DNA of 63,846 nucleotides from Gallionellaceae bacterium (GTDB lineage: Bacteria > Pseudomonadota > Gammaproteobacteria > Burkholderiales > Thiobacillaceae). The position numbers and the translations under genes were made by a program. Shown in pieces: positions 29,053 to 41,867 of this stretch (positions are counted from its first letter, which is position 1; each line of letters begins with the position of its first letter). The stretch lies in NCBI GenBank assembly GCA_028714735.1, contig JAQTLU010000015.1, positions 1 through 63,846 on the forward strand. The letters run 5' to 3'. Under the pieces are notes generated by a model. The model had not been told where the DNA came from and ran no database searches. It worked only from the letters and a program-made list of their open reading frames with translations.

Positions 29053-29584
29053 CTATTCGCCGAGCGCGAAGACATTCGACAGGGTATTGATGTAGTTGAA
29101 ATAGCCGGTGATCGCCACGGCCTCGACCACCTGGACGTCGCTGTAGCCGAGCGCCTTGATGTCATCGATGTCGGACTTGAGGATTTTGTAATTGTCCTTG
29201 TGCGAGGCCCGCAAGCAGAACCTGAGCAAGGTCTTTTCCTGTTCCGGGACCGCCATCGCGTCGACGCCCTGCAGCACCTGTCCGACCAGTTCTTCCGACA
29301 TGCCCAGCATCCTGGCGATGCGTTTGTGCACCTCGACGCACATCTTGCAGCCGTTCTCCTGGGACACCAGCAAGGCGATGGCCTCCTTGACCCGGTAGGG
29401 CAACTCCGTTTCGGCGAGCAGATAGCTTTGCGCCATCTGGTCGGTCGCGAAATAGACCCTTTCGTTGACGGCGAGGAGCTTGAATATGTCGCCCAGCTCG
29501 CCGGATTTTTTCCAGTATCGGACGCGCCTTCGCCTGGATCTCCGGGGTCATGTCGGCAAATTCGGGTAATGTGATGTGAGCCAT
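29053..29584 (-). pseudogene. AhpD/CMD-family protein with frameshift
   Basis: The first 26 codons (MAHITLPEFADMTPEIQAKA) and the remaining 150 codons are in different frames. The switch is at a run of six A residues (near 29506-29511 on the plus strand as T6). With five A residues, the protein would read RPILEKSGELGDIFKLLA and be continuous for about 176 residues. The second part has the AhpD-like CKMCVEVHKRI motif, with a redox cysteine pair and histidine. It could be peroxidase-like. The break may be a real mutation, a sequencing error in a homopolymer or slippage. A shorter product from ATG 29436 is possible. Confidence 0.7.
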
Positions 29585-29709
29585 GATGGTTGCCTCTGGG
29601 TCGATGTCGATAGCCGGCGTCCAGACAGTCCGCCTGGGTGGGGCGATGAAGGAAGTCCACGCGGCATGCTACTACTGCGGCTGGCGATCGTGCCAAGCTG
29701 GATTTTTTA

Positions 29710-30573
29710 TCACGTCGCCCAGGTGCCGGACGCCGCGACCAGGGCGAGGCCCGCCGCCAGCACCGTGGCCCAGAACAGCCGCGCCCAGCGGTGCTGCTTC
29801 TCGCCGAACCAGAACACCGACAGCAGGACGGCGATGACGATGCCGCCGTTGCTGAGCGCCACTGTGTAGGCGGCCGGCAGGCTGGCCATGGCATGGACGA
29901 CCAGGGCATAGGCAGTCCCGATGGACAGCGCGCCGGCCGCCAGCAGCCCGAGCGGCGGCCGCCGCCTGGGCCGCCAGTGGCCGGACTCGCGGCGCAGCCT
30001 GAGGCTCAACGCCAGCCAGGCGCACAGATAGCCCAGCGAGATGTAGCCGAGCTGGCTGGTTAGGCCGGGCAGGTGGCTGACCGCGACCTTGTCGCTCAGT
30101 GAATACACCGTGGTGGCCAGGGCCGCCAGCAGGGCCGGGGCGATGGCGTGGCGGGCGTCGAGCCGCCACGCGGTGGCGCCGAGCAGGACCAGGGCCAGAC
30201 TGCTGACGGCGATGCCGGCGATGCCGGCCGGGCTGTAGGTCTCGCCGAAAAGCAGCGCGCCGGCCAGGGCGATGAACAGCGGCGCGCTGCGCGCGATCGG
30301 GTAGGCCAGCGCCACCGGGGCATGCCGGTAGGCAACCCGCAGGCTGAGGAAATAGACCGCCAGGGCCGTGCCCGACAGGACTATGCAGGCGGCCAGGGTG
30401 GCGTCCCAGCGCGCCTCGGCGGCGAGCGACCAGACCGCCCAGGGCCCGATCAGCAGCAGGTGCCCGGCCAGGGCCCACCAGATGAACTCCTGGCGCGTTG
30501 GGACGTGGCGGGCCAGCAGGTTCCAGGTGACGTGGAGGGCAATGGCGAGCAGGATCGCGCTGGCGGCGGTCAT
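29710..30573 (-). CDS. EamA/DMT family transporter
   Basis: This 287-residue membrane protein shows about ten hydrophobic segments in two EamA repeats. Examples are VALAYPIARSAPLFIALAGALLFGE at the end of repeat one and TAYALVVHAMASLPAAYTVALS in repeat two. The E in LFGE and FWFGE before the loop is typical of the drug/metabolite transporter superfamily. Substrate cannot be inferred. It runs divergently from the pseudouridine synthase gene. Confidence 0.85.
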   Translation of the reverse strand: MTAASAILLAIALHVTWNLLARHVPTRQEFIWWALAGHLLLIGPWAVWSLAAEARWDATLAACIVLSGTALAVYFLSLRVAYRHAPVALAYPIARSAPLFIALAGALLFGETYSPAGIAGIAVSSLALVLLGATAWRLDARHAIAPALLAALATTVYSLSDKVAVSHLPGLTSQLGYISLGYLCAWLALSLRLRRESGHWRPRRRPPLGLLAAGALSIGTAYALVVHAMASLPAAYTVALSNGGIVIAVLLSVFWFGEKQHRWARLFWATVLAAGLALVAASGTWAT

Positions 30574-30659
30574 CGGCTGGGAGTCATGGGTGGCATGGCC
30601 GGAACCCTACCTGTACCGGCGGGAAACGCAAGCCACGCGCTTTGGCTATCATTGCCGCC

Positions 30660-31286
30660 ATGACACCGATCTACGCCGACGACGCCCTGCTGGTATTCGA
30701 CAAGCCCGGCGGCCTGCTGGCCGTGCCCGGGCGCGGGCCGGACAAGCAGGACTGCCTGAGCGCGCGGGCCCAGGCCGCCTGGCCGGACGCCCTGATCGTG
30801 CACCGGCTCGACATGGCGACCTCGGGGCTGATGCTGATGGCGCGTGGACCGGCCATGCAGCGGGCACTGAGCATGGCCTTCGCGGCGCGCACCGTGACCA
30901 AGCGCTACATCGCCGTGGTGGCCGGGCGGCTGGCCGCACCGCCGGACGAATGGGGAACCATCGACCTGCCGATCATGGTCGACTGGCCGAACCGTCCCCT
31001 GCGCATCGTCGATCATGGTTTGGGCAAGCCGAGCCAGACCCGCTGGCGGGTGCTCGGCTACGGCGATGCCACCACCCGGGTGGAACTGGAGCCGGTGACC
31101 GGCCGCTCGCACCAGTTGCGCCTGCACCTGCGCGAACTCGGCCACCCGATCCTGGGCGATGCCCTGTATGCCCCGGCGGCGGTGCAGGCCATGGCGGACC
31201 GGCTGCTCCTGCACGCCTGGTCATTGCGCCTGGCCCACCCGTTGACCGGGTTGCCGCTGGCGTTCGAGAGTCCGGCGCCGTTCTGA
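30660..31286 (+). CDS. RluA family pseudouridine synthase
   Basis: This 208-residue enzyme isomerises uridine in RNA. The catalytic motif HRLDMATSGLMLMA holds the essential aspartate. GRSHQLRLHLRELGHPILGD is the conserved C-terminal motif. It lacks an S4 domain and is close in size to RluA itself, which modifies 23S rRNA and some tRNAs. ATG 30660 is chosen over TTG 30642. Confidence 0.9.
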   Translation: MTPIYADDALLVFDKPGGLLAVPGRGPDKQDCLSARAQAAWPDALIVHRLDMATSGLMLMARGPAMQRALSMAFAARTVTKRYIAVVAGRLAAPPDEWGTIDLPIMVDWPNRPLRIVDHGLGKPSQTRWRVLGYGDATTRVELEPVTGRSHQLRLHLRELGHPILGDALYAPAAVQAMADRLLLHAWSLRLAHPLTGLPLAFESPAPF

Positions 31287-31298
31287 CTTACCCGCAGA

Positions 31299-32615
31299 TC
31301 AGGTCAGCCAGGCCCCCTGGCGCGGCTTGGCCAGCCTGCGCTTTTCCATGTGCTTCACGGCCACATAGGTGCCCCAGCCGATCAGTCCCATGCCGACCAG
31401 GAAGGCGCCGTAGGCGAGCGGCCAGGGAATCCCGTGCGTCATCATGGAATACTCGGACATGCCGCCGATGCCGGCCAGGATGTTGATCGGCATGAACACC
31501 ACACCGAACACGGTCAGCTGGGACACCCGGCGGTTCTGGTTGATGTTGATGAAGCCGATCGTGGCATCCATCAGGAAGTTGATCTTGTCGAACAGGAAGG
31601 CCGTGTGGCTGTTGAGCGATTCGATGTCGCGCAGGATCTGCCGGGCATCGTCGAACTGGCTCGGCGACAGGATCTTGCAGCGCATCAGGAAGGACAGGGC
31701 GCGCTGGGTGTCGAGGATGTCGCTGCGGATGCGGCCGTTGAGGTCTTCCTCCTCGGCGATGTCGGCCAGGGTGGCGGCCGCCTCCTCGTCGGTCATCGTC
31801 TCGCTCAGGACCTGGCGTCCGACCTTGCCGAGGGTGGCATAGACGTCCTCCAGGGAGTCGGCCGAATATTCGACGTCGGCCCCGTACAGGTCGAGCAGGA
31901 CGTCGTTGCCGTCCGACACGTAGCCCGGCTGGGTGCGGGCGCGGAGCCGTTGCAGGCGGAACACCGGCAGTTCCTCGTTGCGCATGGAGAACAGGATGCC
32001 GTCGTGCAGGATGAAGGCGACCGGCACGCTGCGCGAGTCGCCCTCCCGGTCGAGCAGGAAGTTCGAGTGGAGATGGATCTCGTCGTTCTCCTCGACGTGG
32101 AAGCGGGAACTGACTTCCAGGTCGGTGGCGTCGCCGGGATCGGGCAATTCCAGGCCGTAATGCGATCCGACGTAGATCCTTTCCGCCTTGGAGGCCTTGA
32201 GCAGGTCGATCCAGATCGGCTTGATGTTTTCCAGGTCGCGGCGACAGGACACCTCGACCTGCCTCAGCTTGCCGTCGACCAGCTCGAAGGCGTTGATCTG
32301 GCTCTCGGAAAACTCCGGTTCCTGGCCGCTCGCCAGTTGCTGTCGCAGCTCGTCCGACACCTCCCAAAGGATGTCGTTTTCCCGCTCGTCGGGGATCAGC
32401 CGCCAGATCTGCCGGGCGTCCTCGACCGACAGGGCAGTCAGGATATTGCCGATCTCGCCCGGCGACATCCTGGTCAGCAGATTCTCCAGTTCGGCCAGGT
32501 GCTGCCGGTGCAGGATGGTCTCGACCAGGTCGCGGCGAGGCATGTCCTGGCTGTGGACCATGCCTTCCACCAGCTTGTGCTTGTTGAGCAGCTCGGTGAC
32601 CTTTTCCAGGGACAT
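31299..32615 (-). CDS. MgtE_N-CorA fusion, magnesium/metal transporter-like
   Basis: This 438-residue protein has an N-terminal helical domain that resembles the MgtE N-domain (MSPGEIGNILTALSVEDARQ, residues 1-105), a central cytoplasmic CorA-like domain, and two C-terminal membrane helices. The CorA pore signature GMN is GMS here (AGIGGMSEYSMM). CorA proteins are pentameric divalent-cation channels; the N-domain of MgtE senses magnesium. The variant signature may change ion choice. It lies 10 bases downstream of the CDF gene, same strand, suggesting an operon for metal handling. Confidence 0.85.
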   Translation of the reverse strand: MSLEKVTELLNKHKLVEGMVHSQDMPRRDLVETILHRQHLAELENLLTRMSPGEIGNILTALSVEDARQIWRLIPDERENDILWEVSDELRQQLASGQEPEFSESQINAFELVDGKLRQVEVSCRRDLENIKPIWIDLLKASKAERIYVGSHYGLELPDPGDATDLEVSSRFHVEENDEIHLHSNFLLDREGDSRSVPVAFILHDGILFSMRNEELPVFRLQRLRARTQPGYVSDGNDVLLDLYGADVEYSADSLEDVYATLGKVGRQVLSETMTDEEAAATLADIAEEEDLNGRIRSDILDTQRALSFLMRCKILSPSQFDDARQILRDIESLNSHTAFLFDKINFLMDATIGFININQNRRVSQLTVFGVVFMPINILAGIGGMSEYSMMTHGIPWPLAYGAFLVGMGLIGWGTYVAVKHMEKRRLAKPRQGAWLT

Positions 32616-32625
32616 GGCGGGCGTC

Positions 32626-33549
32626 CTACTTGGCTTCGGGAAAGACGGGATCGACGTGGGTCATCAGATAGAGCACCGGGTGTCTGGCTATGACATTCAG
32701 CTTGGCCTGGCGGGCGATGTCGTGTCCCTGCGCAACCGTGAGGCGGCCGTCGATCTCGAGATGGACGTCGGCGAGGATCATGTCGCCGGACTTGCGCGTC
32801 TTCAGTTCGTGGAACCCTGCCACCCCGGGGGTGGCCAGGATTTCCCTGGCGATGCCGGCCACCTGCTCCTCGGTCGCGGCGCGGTCCATCAGGTCGTGCA
32901 GCGCGTCCCAGGCGAATGACCAGCCCATCCTGACCACCATGACGCCGACGATCAGGGCGGCGATCGGGTCGAGCAGGCTGTAGCCGAGCAGGTTGCCGCC
33001 GATGCCGATGGCGACCACGAACGAGGAGGCGGCATCGGAGCGGGCATGCCAGGCGTTGGCCACCAGCATGCTGGAACGGACCCGCTCGGCCACGGCGAGC
33101 ATGTAGCGGAACAGCAGTTCCTTGACGGTCAGGGCGGCCAGGGCCACCCAGAGCGCCAGCATGTGGACCGTCGGGATGGTCTCCGGGCTCTGCAGCTTGT
33201 GCACGGCGGACCAGATCATGCCCACCCCGACCGCCAGCAGGAGCCCGCCCAGGACCAGGGAGGCCGCGTTCTCGTAGCGCTGATGGCCGTAGTGGTGGTC
33301 CTTGTCGGGGGCCTTCTTGCTGTGGTGCACCGCCAGCAGGACGACAAAGTCGGCCACCAGGTCGGACAGGGAATGGATGCCGTCGGCGATCAGGCCCTGG
33401 GAGCCGGAAACCAGGCCGGCGATCACCTGGCTGACGGTCAGGGACAGGTTGACGGCCACGCTGACCCAGGTGCTGCGCTTGGTGGCGGCCTCGCGTTCCG
33501 GGGTGTCTTCCTCGCTGTCCAGGTCGGCCAGGTCGTGCAGGTCACTCAT
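32626..33549 (-). CDS. Cation diffusion facilitator family transporter
   Basis: This 307-residue membrane protein has six hydrophobic segments and a C-terminal cytoplasmic domain. The metal site in helix 2 is IADGIHSLSDLVADF and in helix 5 is NAWHARSDAASSF, together giving the HD-HD type pattern, consistent with zinc, iron or manganese export. DKDHHYGHQRYENAAS is the conserved loop. ATG 33549 is better spaced from AAGGTGG than ATG 33555. It is followed after 10 bases by the CorA-like gene. Confidence 0.9.
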   Translation of the reverse strand: MSDLHDLADLDSEEDTPEREAATKRSTWVSVAVNLSLTVSQVIAGLVSGSQGLIADGIHSLSDLVADFVVLLAVHHSKKAPDKDHHYGHQRYENAASLVLGGLLLAVGVGMIWSAVHKLQSPETIPTVHMLALWVALAALTVKELLFRYMLAVAERVRSSMLVANAWHARSDAASSFVVAIGIGGNLLGYSLLDPIAALIVGVMVVRMGWSFAWDALHDLMDRAATEEQVAGIAREILATPGVAGFHELKTRKSGDMILADVHLEIDGRLTVAQGHDIARQAKLNVIARHPVLYLMTHVDPVFPEAK

Positions 33550-33659
33550 CTTCATCCACCTTGGGGCTACGGTTCGGGGTTGCCGGGCATGACCCGGCGA
33601 AAACGGCTGCGCATCATGACAGGTCTGGCAGGTCGTTTTCAATATCCACGAGGAGTCGG

Positions 33660-33797
33660 ATGCCGTTATTCGAGCTGGCGATGAATCTGGTTGCCGGGCA
33701 GTCGGGGGATCAGGTGTCCGGCGGGATGGATCAGGCCGTGGCGGGTTTCCCGTCCCGTGGCCTTATTTGCGTCATCCGGCATGGCCGATGGTCATAA
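33660..33797 (+). CDS. Possible small ORF, 45 residues
   Basis: A short open frame begins MPLFELAMNLVAGQSGDQVS with AGGAG four bases upstream. It ends before the next gene's promoter region. I do not recognise it; it may be a real small protein, a truncated gene or chance. Confidence 0.25.
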   Translation: MPLFELAMNLVAGQSGDQVSGGMDQAVAGFPSRGLICVIRHGRWS

Positions 33798-33828
33798 AAT
33801 AGCTGCCGTTATACAACCGGTTCAGATC

Positions 33829-34140
33829 ATGAAATTCCAGCACCTGGCCATCGGCGCCCGCTTCGAGTTCGAGGGCAAGGTCTATGTCAAGACCGGGCCG
33901 ATCGCGGCCGCTTCGGAGTCGGGGGCGCAGCGCATGATTCCGCGCCATGCCGTGCTCAGGCCGCTTGATGGCGCGCAGCCGATAGAAAAGCCGAAACCCG
34001 GCCGCAAGCTGGACGAGGCGCAGGTCATGGCGGCCTTCGAGGCCTTCTATTCGGAGTGTGCCCGCCTGCTCGACGAGCCGGCCAGGCTGGCCCTGGCGGA
34101 TGCCAGGAGCCGATTTCTGGCCAGTTTGCAGCCGGGGTGA
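33829..34140 (+). CDS. Conserved hypothetical protein
   Basis: This 103-residue protein begins MKFQHLAIGARFEFEGKVYV. The first 45 residues form a compact beta-rich unit, followed by a proline-rich linker and a helix (VMAAFEAFYSECARLLDEPA). Similar short proteins are familiar from betaproteobacteria, with no known function. ATG 33829 matches the conserved start; no strong Shine-Dalgarno is present. Confidence 0.6.
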   Translation: MKFQHLAIGARFEFEGKVYVKTGPIAAASESGAQRMIPRHAVLRPLDGAQPIEKPKPGRKLDEAQVMAAFEAFYSECARLLDEPARLALADARSRFLASLQPG

Positions 34141-34142
34141 AG

Positions 34143-34162
34143 CGGGCGGCATGTGCCGCCCG
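34143..34162. terminator. Hairpin between convergent genes
   Basis: An 8-bp GC stem (CGGGCGGC with GCCGCCCG) with an ATGT loop lies between the hypothetical gene and the carbonic anhydrase gene. It lacks a T tract, so it is only a probable bidirectional terminator. Confidence 0.5.
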
Positions 34163-34165
34163 GCG

Positions 34166-34789
34166 TCATGCCGCCATGCGCTGATCTTTCTTGTGGGCGA
34201 ATTCGCCTTCCGTGGCCTGGCCCTTGATCATCGCCTCGGGCACTTCGATCAGCTTGCCGGTGCCGACGTCGTAGATATAGCCGTAGATGGGAATGTCCCT
34301 GGGCACCAGCGGATGCTTGCGGATGCGTTCCACATCGGCCACCACGCTGGCCTTCTGGTCCTGTATGGTGAGCCAGTCGACATAGTCGCCTTCGTGCGAG
34401 CCGGGTCCCGGACCTTCGTCGCTCCAACCGCCCGAACCCAGCTTGGCCGTCTTCAGGCTGCTCGCCAGCAGGTCGCGCATGACGGAGTCGGTAAAGGTTT
34501 CCATGCCGCAGTGGGTGTGATGCACGACAAACCATTCACGGGTTCCCAGCAGCTTGTAGGAGATCACCAGGGACCGGATGGCGTCGTCGCTGGCCCGGCC
34601 GCCGGCGTTGCGGATGACATGGGCGTCACCCTCGGCCAGGCCGGCGAATTTGGCCGGATCCAGGCGGGCGTCCATGCAGGTCAGGATGGCGAAGCGGCGG
34701 GCAGGCGGCATGGCCAGCTTGCCCTTGTTGCCGAACGTGCCGACATAGGCTTCGTTGGCGCGCAGGACTTCGGTGTATACATTGCTCAT
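34166..34789 (-). CDS. Beta-class carbonic anhydrase
   Basis: This 207-residue enzyme interconverts CO2 and bicarbonate. Zinc and catalytic residues are visible: C38, D40 and R42 in TCMDARLD, and H91 and C94 in HHTHCGME. It has no signal peptide and is cytoplasmic. Its length is typical. The 177-base gap upstream holds its promoter. Bicarbonate supply fits an autotroph or a carboxylating metabolism, which is inference. Confidence 0.92.
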   Translation of the reverse strand: MSNVYTEVLRANEAYVGTFGNKGKLAMPPARRFAILTCMDARLDPAKFAGLAEGDAHVIRNAGGRASDDAIRSLVISYKLLGTREWFVVHHTHCGMETFTDSVMRDLLASSLKTAKLGSGGWSDEGPGPGSHEGDYVDWLTIQDQKASVVADVERIRKHPLVPRDIPIYGYIYDVGTGKLIEVPEAMIKGQATEGEFAHKKDQRMAA

Positions 34790-34966
34790 GATCGCTCCTT
34801 CTCTCGTGATTGGCCGGATCGACTGCTGTCCGGATTACCAGTTGGAGCGTCCAGGTTGTCGCTTGTTCTGCCAGGCAGGCGAGAAGTAGGTGTTTCATGT
34901 AGCCGGCAGGTAGGGGCACGGCCGCTGGCACGCGGCCGTCAATCCAGCCGCACCGGGGTCCGGGGT

Positions 34967-37492
<2,526 letters not shown>

Positions 37493-37500
37493 GGCGGCGG

Positions 37501-40500
37501 CTACCTGCGCAAGTCGAGGGTATAGGGGTATTCGCCCGACGGCTCCTGTTCGGGCGGGGCCATCGGTCCGACCTGGCTGCCGGCCGGCACGAAACCGGCC
37601 AGCGTGCCTGTCCACGGCGGCGGGGCGTAGTAGCCGGCGTGGTGGCCGATGTCCTGGAAGCGGATGTGGCGGCGGGCCTCGGCCTCGTTGGCGTTGACCG
37701 GCAGGTGCTCGTAGTTGCGCCCGCCCGGGTGCATGACGTGGTAGGTGCAGCCGGCCAGGGCGCGCTGGTTCCAGAGGTCGACCAGGTCGACCACCAGCGG
37801 CGCATGCGGCGCGATGGTCGGGTGCAGGGCCGAGGCCGGCTGCCAGGCCCGGTAGCGCACGCCGGCGACGTATTCGCCATGCACGCCGGTGCTCTTCATG
37901 GGCACCCGGCGGCCGTTGCAGACCACCGCGTAGCGGCCGTCGGTGAGGCCGCTGGCCTTGATCTGCAGGCGCTCCACCGAGGAATCGACGAAGCGGGCGG
38001 TGCCGGCGCGGGTGGTCTCCTCGCCCAGTACCGGCCAGGGCTCGATGGCGGCGCGCAGTTCCAGTTCGATGCCGCCGACCTGCAGGCTGCCGTGGCGGGG
38101 CAGGCGGAATTCCAGGAAGGGTGCGAACCAGTCGTCCTGGAACGGGTAGCCGGCCTGGTTGAGATCCGCCACCACCTCCTTCAGGTCTTGCCACAGGTAG
38201 TGCGGCAGCATCCAGCGGTCGTGCAGTTCGGTGCCCCAGCGCACCAGCGGCCGGTCGTAGGGCTGGGCCCAGAAGCGCGCCACCAGGGCGCGCAGCAGGA
38301 GTATCTGGGCCAGGCTCATGCGGGCGTGCGGCGGCATCTCGAAGGCGCGGAATTCCAGCAGGCCCTGACGGCCGGAGGCGCTGTCGGGCGAGTAGAGCTT
38401 GTCGATGCAGAACTCCGAGCGATGGGTGTTCCCGGTCAGGTCGGCAAGCAGGTTGCGGAACAGGCGGTCGACCAGCCAGGGCTGGGTGGTGTCGCCGAAG
38501 GGGACCTGCGCGAAGGCGATCTCCAGTTCATACATCGCCTCGGTCTTGCCTTCGTCGACGCGCGGCGCCTGGCTGGTGGGGCCGACGAACAGACCGGAGA
38601 ACAGGTAGGACAGGGCCGGGTGGTGCTGCCAGTAGGTGACCAGGCTCTTGAGCAGGTCGGGCCGGCGCAGGAAGGGGCTGTCGGCCGGTGTCGGGCCGCC
38701 CAGGGTGATGTGGTTGCCGCCGCCGGTGCCGGTGTGGCGGCCGTCGAGCATGAACTTCTCGGTGCCCAGGCGGGTCAGGCGCGCCTCTTCGTACAGGGTG
38801 ACGGTGCGGGAAACCAGTTCGTCCCAGGTTTTGGACGGGTGGATGTTGACCTCGATGACACCGGGGTCGGGCGTCACCAGCAGCTTTTCCAGGCGGCCGT
38901 CGGAGGGCGGGGCGTAACCTTCCAGCGCCACCGGCAGCTTGAGCGCGGCGGCGGTCTGCTCGACCGCGGCGATCAGGTCGAGCGCGTGTTCCAGGCGTTC
39001 GAGCGGGGGCAGGAAGACGTGCAGGCAACCGCCGCGTGCCTCGACGCAGACCGCGGTGTGGGGCACCGAGACCTTGCCCTGCGGCAGGTCGGCGGCCGGC
39101 TGCGGGTGGATCTCCGGATGCGGGTCGGGGACCGGGTCGATATGGCTGTAGCGGGCGGCGATCTCGCCATGGAAATCGGGCAGCGGCGCGCCGACTTCGA
39201 ACGGATCGGTCTCGCCCATCGCTTCCCGCTCGGCCTCGGCCACCCAGGGCAGCGAGGCCAGCGGCAGGCGCAGGCCGAGCGGCGAGTCGCCGGGGACCAG
39301 GTACAGGCGTTCCCGGCGCATCGGCCAGGCCGCCGAGTACCAGGCATTGGCGCGCCAGCCCACCGGCAGGACATAGCCGGCCGGGGTGTCGAGGCCGCGC
39401 GACAGCTTGTCGGCCAGGGTGCGGCGTGCCTGATCGTCCTTCAGGTCGGCCTTGGCCAGGTCGATGTTGGCCGGCAGTTCGGCCTCCTGCAACAGGTAGT
39501 GGAGGGCGTCTTCGTAGGCCGGGATGACGTAGCGGCCTGGTAGCGCGAGATGCCGGGTCAGCTGGTCGGCGAAGCGGCGGGCGTCCTCGTGGTCATGGCC
39601 GTAGTCGCGATCGGCCTCGGCCAGCAACTGGTCGTCGCGCCAGATCGGTGCGCCGTCCTTGCGCCAGTACAGCCCGAGCGCCCAGCGCGGCAGCGGCTCG
39701 CCCGGATACCACTTGCCCTGTGCGGTGTGCAGCAAGGCACCGGGCGAGAAGCACTCCTTCAGACGGCGGACCAGCACCTCGGAACGTTCGCGTTTGTGTT
39801 CGCCGAGGGCGGCGGTGTTCCATTCCGGTGCGTTCATGTCGTCGATCGACACGAAGGTGGGTTCGCCGCCCTGGGTCAGGCGCACGTCCATCTGTTCCAG
39901 GCGCTCGTCGACCAGCCGGCCGAGGGCCTGGATATGGCTCCATTGCTCGTCGCTGTAGGGCTTGGTGACGCGCGGGTCTTCCTTGAACCGGGTCACCGTG
40001 TTGCTGTAGCTGAATTCGACCTCGCACGGCTCGGTGAGGCCGTCGATGGGCGCGGCGCTGGTCGGGTGCGGCGTGCAGGCGAGCGGGATGTGGCCCTCGC
40101 CGGCGAACAGGCCGGAGGTGGGGTCGAGGCCGACCCAGCCGGCGCCGGGGATGTAGACCTCGGCCCAGGCGTGCAGGTCGGTGAAGTCGTGTTCCGGGCC
40201 GGACGGGCCGTCGAGCGACTTCTCGTCGGCGGTGAGCTGGACTAGGTAGCCGGACACGAAACGCGCCGCCAGGCCGAGATGGCGCAACACCTGGACCAGC
40301 AGCCAGCCGGTGTCGCGGCAGGAGCCGAGCGCCTTGGTCAGGGTCTCCTCGCAGGTCTGCACGCCCGGTTCCAGGCGGATGGCGTAGCCGATGGCCTGCT
40401 GCAGGCGCCGGTTCAGTTCGACCAGGAAATCGGCCGTCGGGGTCGGGGTGCGCTCGATGCCGGCCATCCAGCCGTCCAGCAACGGGCCGTTCTCGTGCGC

Positions 40501-40857
40501 CTCAAGATAGGGCGCGAGTTCCTTTTTCAGTGCGTCGGGGTACTTGAACGGCCACTTCTCGGCGTACTCCTCGATGAAGAAGTCGAACGGGTTGATCACC
40601 GTCATGTCGGCGATCACCTCGACGTCGACCAGCAGTTCTCGGGTCTTTTCCGGGAACACCAGACGGGCCAGCCAGTTGCCGAACGGATCCTGCTGCCAGT
40701 TGATGAAATGCTGTTCCGGCCTGACCGTCAGGCTGTAGGACTGGATCGGGGTGCGGCTGTGCGCGGCGGGGCGCAGGCGGACGACGTGGGGACTCAGGCT
40801 GATCGGGCGGTCGAAGCGGTAATGCGTGGTGTGCCGTATGGCGATATGGATGGACAT
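37501..40857 (-). CDS. Transglutaminase-DUF2126 fusion protein
   Basis: This 1118-residue protein has an N-terminal transglutaminase unit (residues 1-290): a beta domain, then the catalytic C in [13 protein letters not shown] in [10 protein letters not shown] and D in GLDPTSGLF. The rest is the large DUF2126 domain with [19 protein letters not shown] and [17 protein letters not shown]. Such fusions accompany alpha-E and circularly permuted ATP-grasp genes and are thought to cleave or form isopeptide bonds in the same peptide system. Those partners are at 16.3-18.7 kb in this window. It is cytoplasmic and lies 60 bases after the Anbu gene. Confidence 0.9.
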   Translation of the reverse strand: MSIHIAIRHTTHYRFDRPISLSPHVVRLRPAAHSRTPIQSYSLTVRPEQHFINWQQDPFGNWLARLVFPEKTRELLVDVEVIADMTVINPFDFFIEEYAEKWPFKYPDALKKELAPYLEAHENGPLLDGWMAGIERTPTPTADFLVELNRRLQQAIGYAIRLEPGVQTCEETLTKALGSCRDTGWLLVQVLRHLGLAARFVSGYLVQLTADEKSLDGPSGPEHDFTDLHAWAEVYIPGAGWVGLDPTSGLFAGEGHIPLACTPHPTSAAPIDGLTEPCEVEFSYSNTVTRFKEDPRVTKPYSDEQWSHIQALGRLVDERLEQMDVRLTQGGEPTFVSIDDMNAPEWNTAALGEHKRERSEVLVRRLKECFSPGALLHTAQGKWYPGEPLPRWALGLYWRKDGAPIWRDDQLLAEADRDYGHDHEDARRFADQLTRHLALPGRYVIPAYEDALHYLLQEAELPANIDLAKADLKDDQARRTLADKLSRGLDTPAGYVLPVGWRANAWYSAAWPMRRERLYLVPGDSPLGLRLPLASLPWVAEAEREAMGETDPFEVGAPLPDFHGEIAARYSHIDPVPDPHPEIHPQPAADLPQGKVSVPHTAVCVEARGGCLHVFLPPLERLEHALDLIAAVEQTAAALKLPVALEGYAPPSDGRLEKLLVTPDPGVIEVNIHPSKTWDELVSRTVTLYEEARLTRLGTEKFMLDGRHTGTGGGNHITLGGPTPADSPFLRRPDLLKSLVTYWQHHPALSYLFSGLFVGPTSQAPRVDEGKTEAMYELEIAFAQVPFGDTTQPWLVDRLFRNLLADLTGNTHRSEFCIDKLYSPDSASGRQGLLEFRAFEMPPHARMSLAQILLLRALVARFWAQPYDRPLVRWGTELHDRWMLPHYLWQDLKEVVADLNQAGYPFQDDWFAPFLEFRLPRHGSLQVGGIELELRAAIEPWPVLGEETTRAGTARFVDSSVERLQIKASGLTDGRYAVVCNGRRVPMKSTGVHGEYVAGVRYRAWQPASALHPTIAPHAPLVVDLVDLWNQRALAGCTYHVMHPGGRNYEHLPVNANEAEARRHIRFQDIGHHAGYYAPPPWTGTLAGFVPAGSQVGPMAPPEQEPSGEYPYTLDLRR

Positions 40858-40917
40858 TGCGTCTCAGGGTTTCTTGGGCACGCCATGAGCAGCAATTTGC
40901 GTGCCCACGGCGGGTCA

Positions 40918-41703
40918 ATTCTCCGGCGGTTTGCCCGGAAAGCTGAATACCCGGTGATCCTCGGTGCCGGTGGCCTCCATTTCCCAGGGGAAACGGGGCA
41001 GGTTTTCCAGTGCATGGCTCAGGCCCTGGTTCCAGCGCTCGGAAATTTCGCGGGCGAAGGGATCGTCCTCGGTGAGGTACAGGCGGCGGCCCTCGGTGAA
41101 AGAGTCGCGCTGGTAGATGAGCATTTCCACCGGCGGTCCGACCGTGACATTGCTGCGCACCGTGGAGTTCATCGATACCAGGGCGCAGCGGGCGGCCCGA
41201 TCGATGTCCAGGCCGTGCTTGACGACGCGGTCGAGGATGGGCTTGCCGTACTTGATCTCGCCAATCTGCAGGAAGGGATGCTCGCGCGATTCGTGGATGT
41301 AGTTGCCTTGCGGGTAGACCAGGTAGATCTCCGGCGCCTGTCCGGCAATCTGGCCGCCGAAGATGAAGCTGGCCTCGAAATTGGTGCTGGCGGTGTCCCG
41401 CTCGAGCTGCTGTTTCTGCACCACGCTGCTGACGATGCCGACGTAGTCGGCCGCCTCCTGCATGCTGTTGACGCTGTGCAGGTTGGGTATCAAGCCGCCC
41501 GGTACGTCGCTATGGAGCTTCTTGACCACGGACTGGGTGGTGGCCAGGTTGCCGGCCGAGAGCAGTACGAAGTAGCGTTCGCCCGGCCAGGCGAAGGTAT
41601 GCATCTTGGAATAGGTGCTGACGTTGTCGGTGCCGGCATTGGTACGGGAATCGGAACAGAACACGATTCCTTCGTCGACGTTGATGGCAAGGCAATAAGT
41701 CAT
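40918..41703 (-). CDS. Anbu-type proteasome-related protease (COG3484)
   Basis: This 261-residue protein starts MTYCLAINVDEGIVFCSDSR, the signature of Anbu, a bacterial relative of HslV and the proteasome beta subunit. T2 would be the N-terminal nucleophile after removal of methionine. GGQIAGQAPEIYLVYPQGN and NSTVRSNVTVGPPVEML are other conserved parts. Anbu genes occur with transglutaminase, alpha-E and ATP-grasp genes. It begins the minus-strand operon 41703-34967. Confidence 0.93.
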
Positions 41704-41867
41704 GGGCTTGGCTACCGAATTACATATCCGAATCTAAACATAGTTAGCCGTGACATGAAACCTGAAAATTGCAGCCCCGGGCTGCCGGTAGCAAAACCCG
41801 TTTGCTATAGTGGCTAAACGTCGTAGTGCAAGGCGTGGCGTTGGTTTTTGGCGCAAGGGGAATCAGA

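Noticed and set aside
37501-38194. Upstream extension of glycogen phosphorylase into the DUF2126 gene
   Set aside because: The extension is an out-of-frame shadow of DUF2126; the phosphorylase begins at ATG 37492 with typical family sequence.
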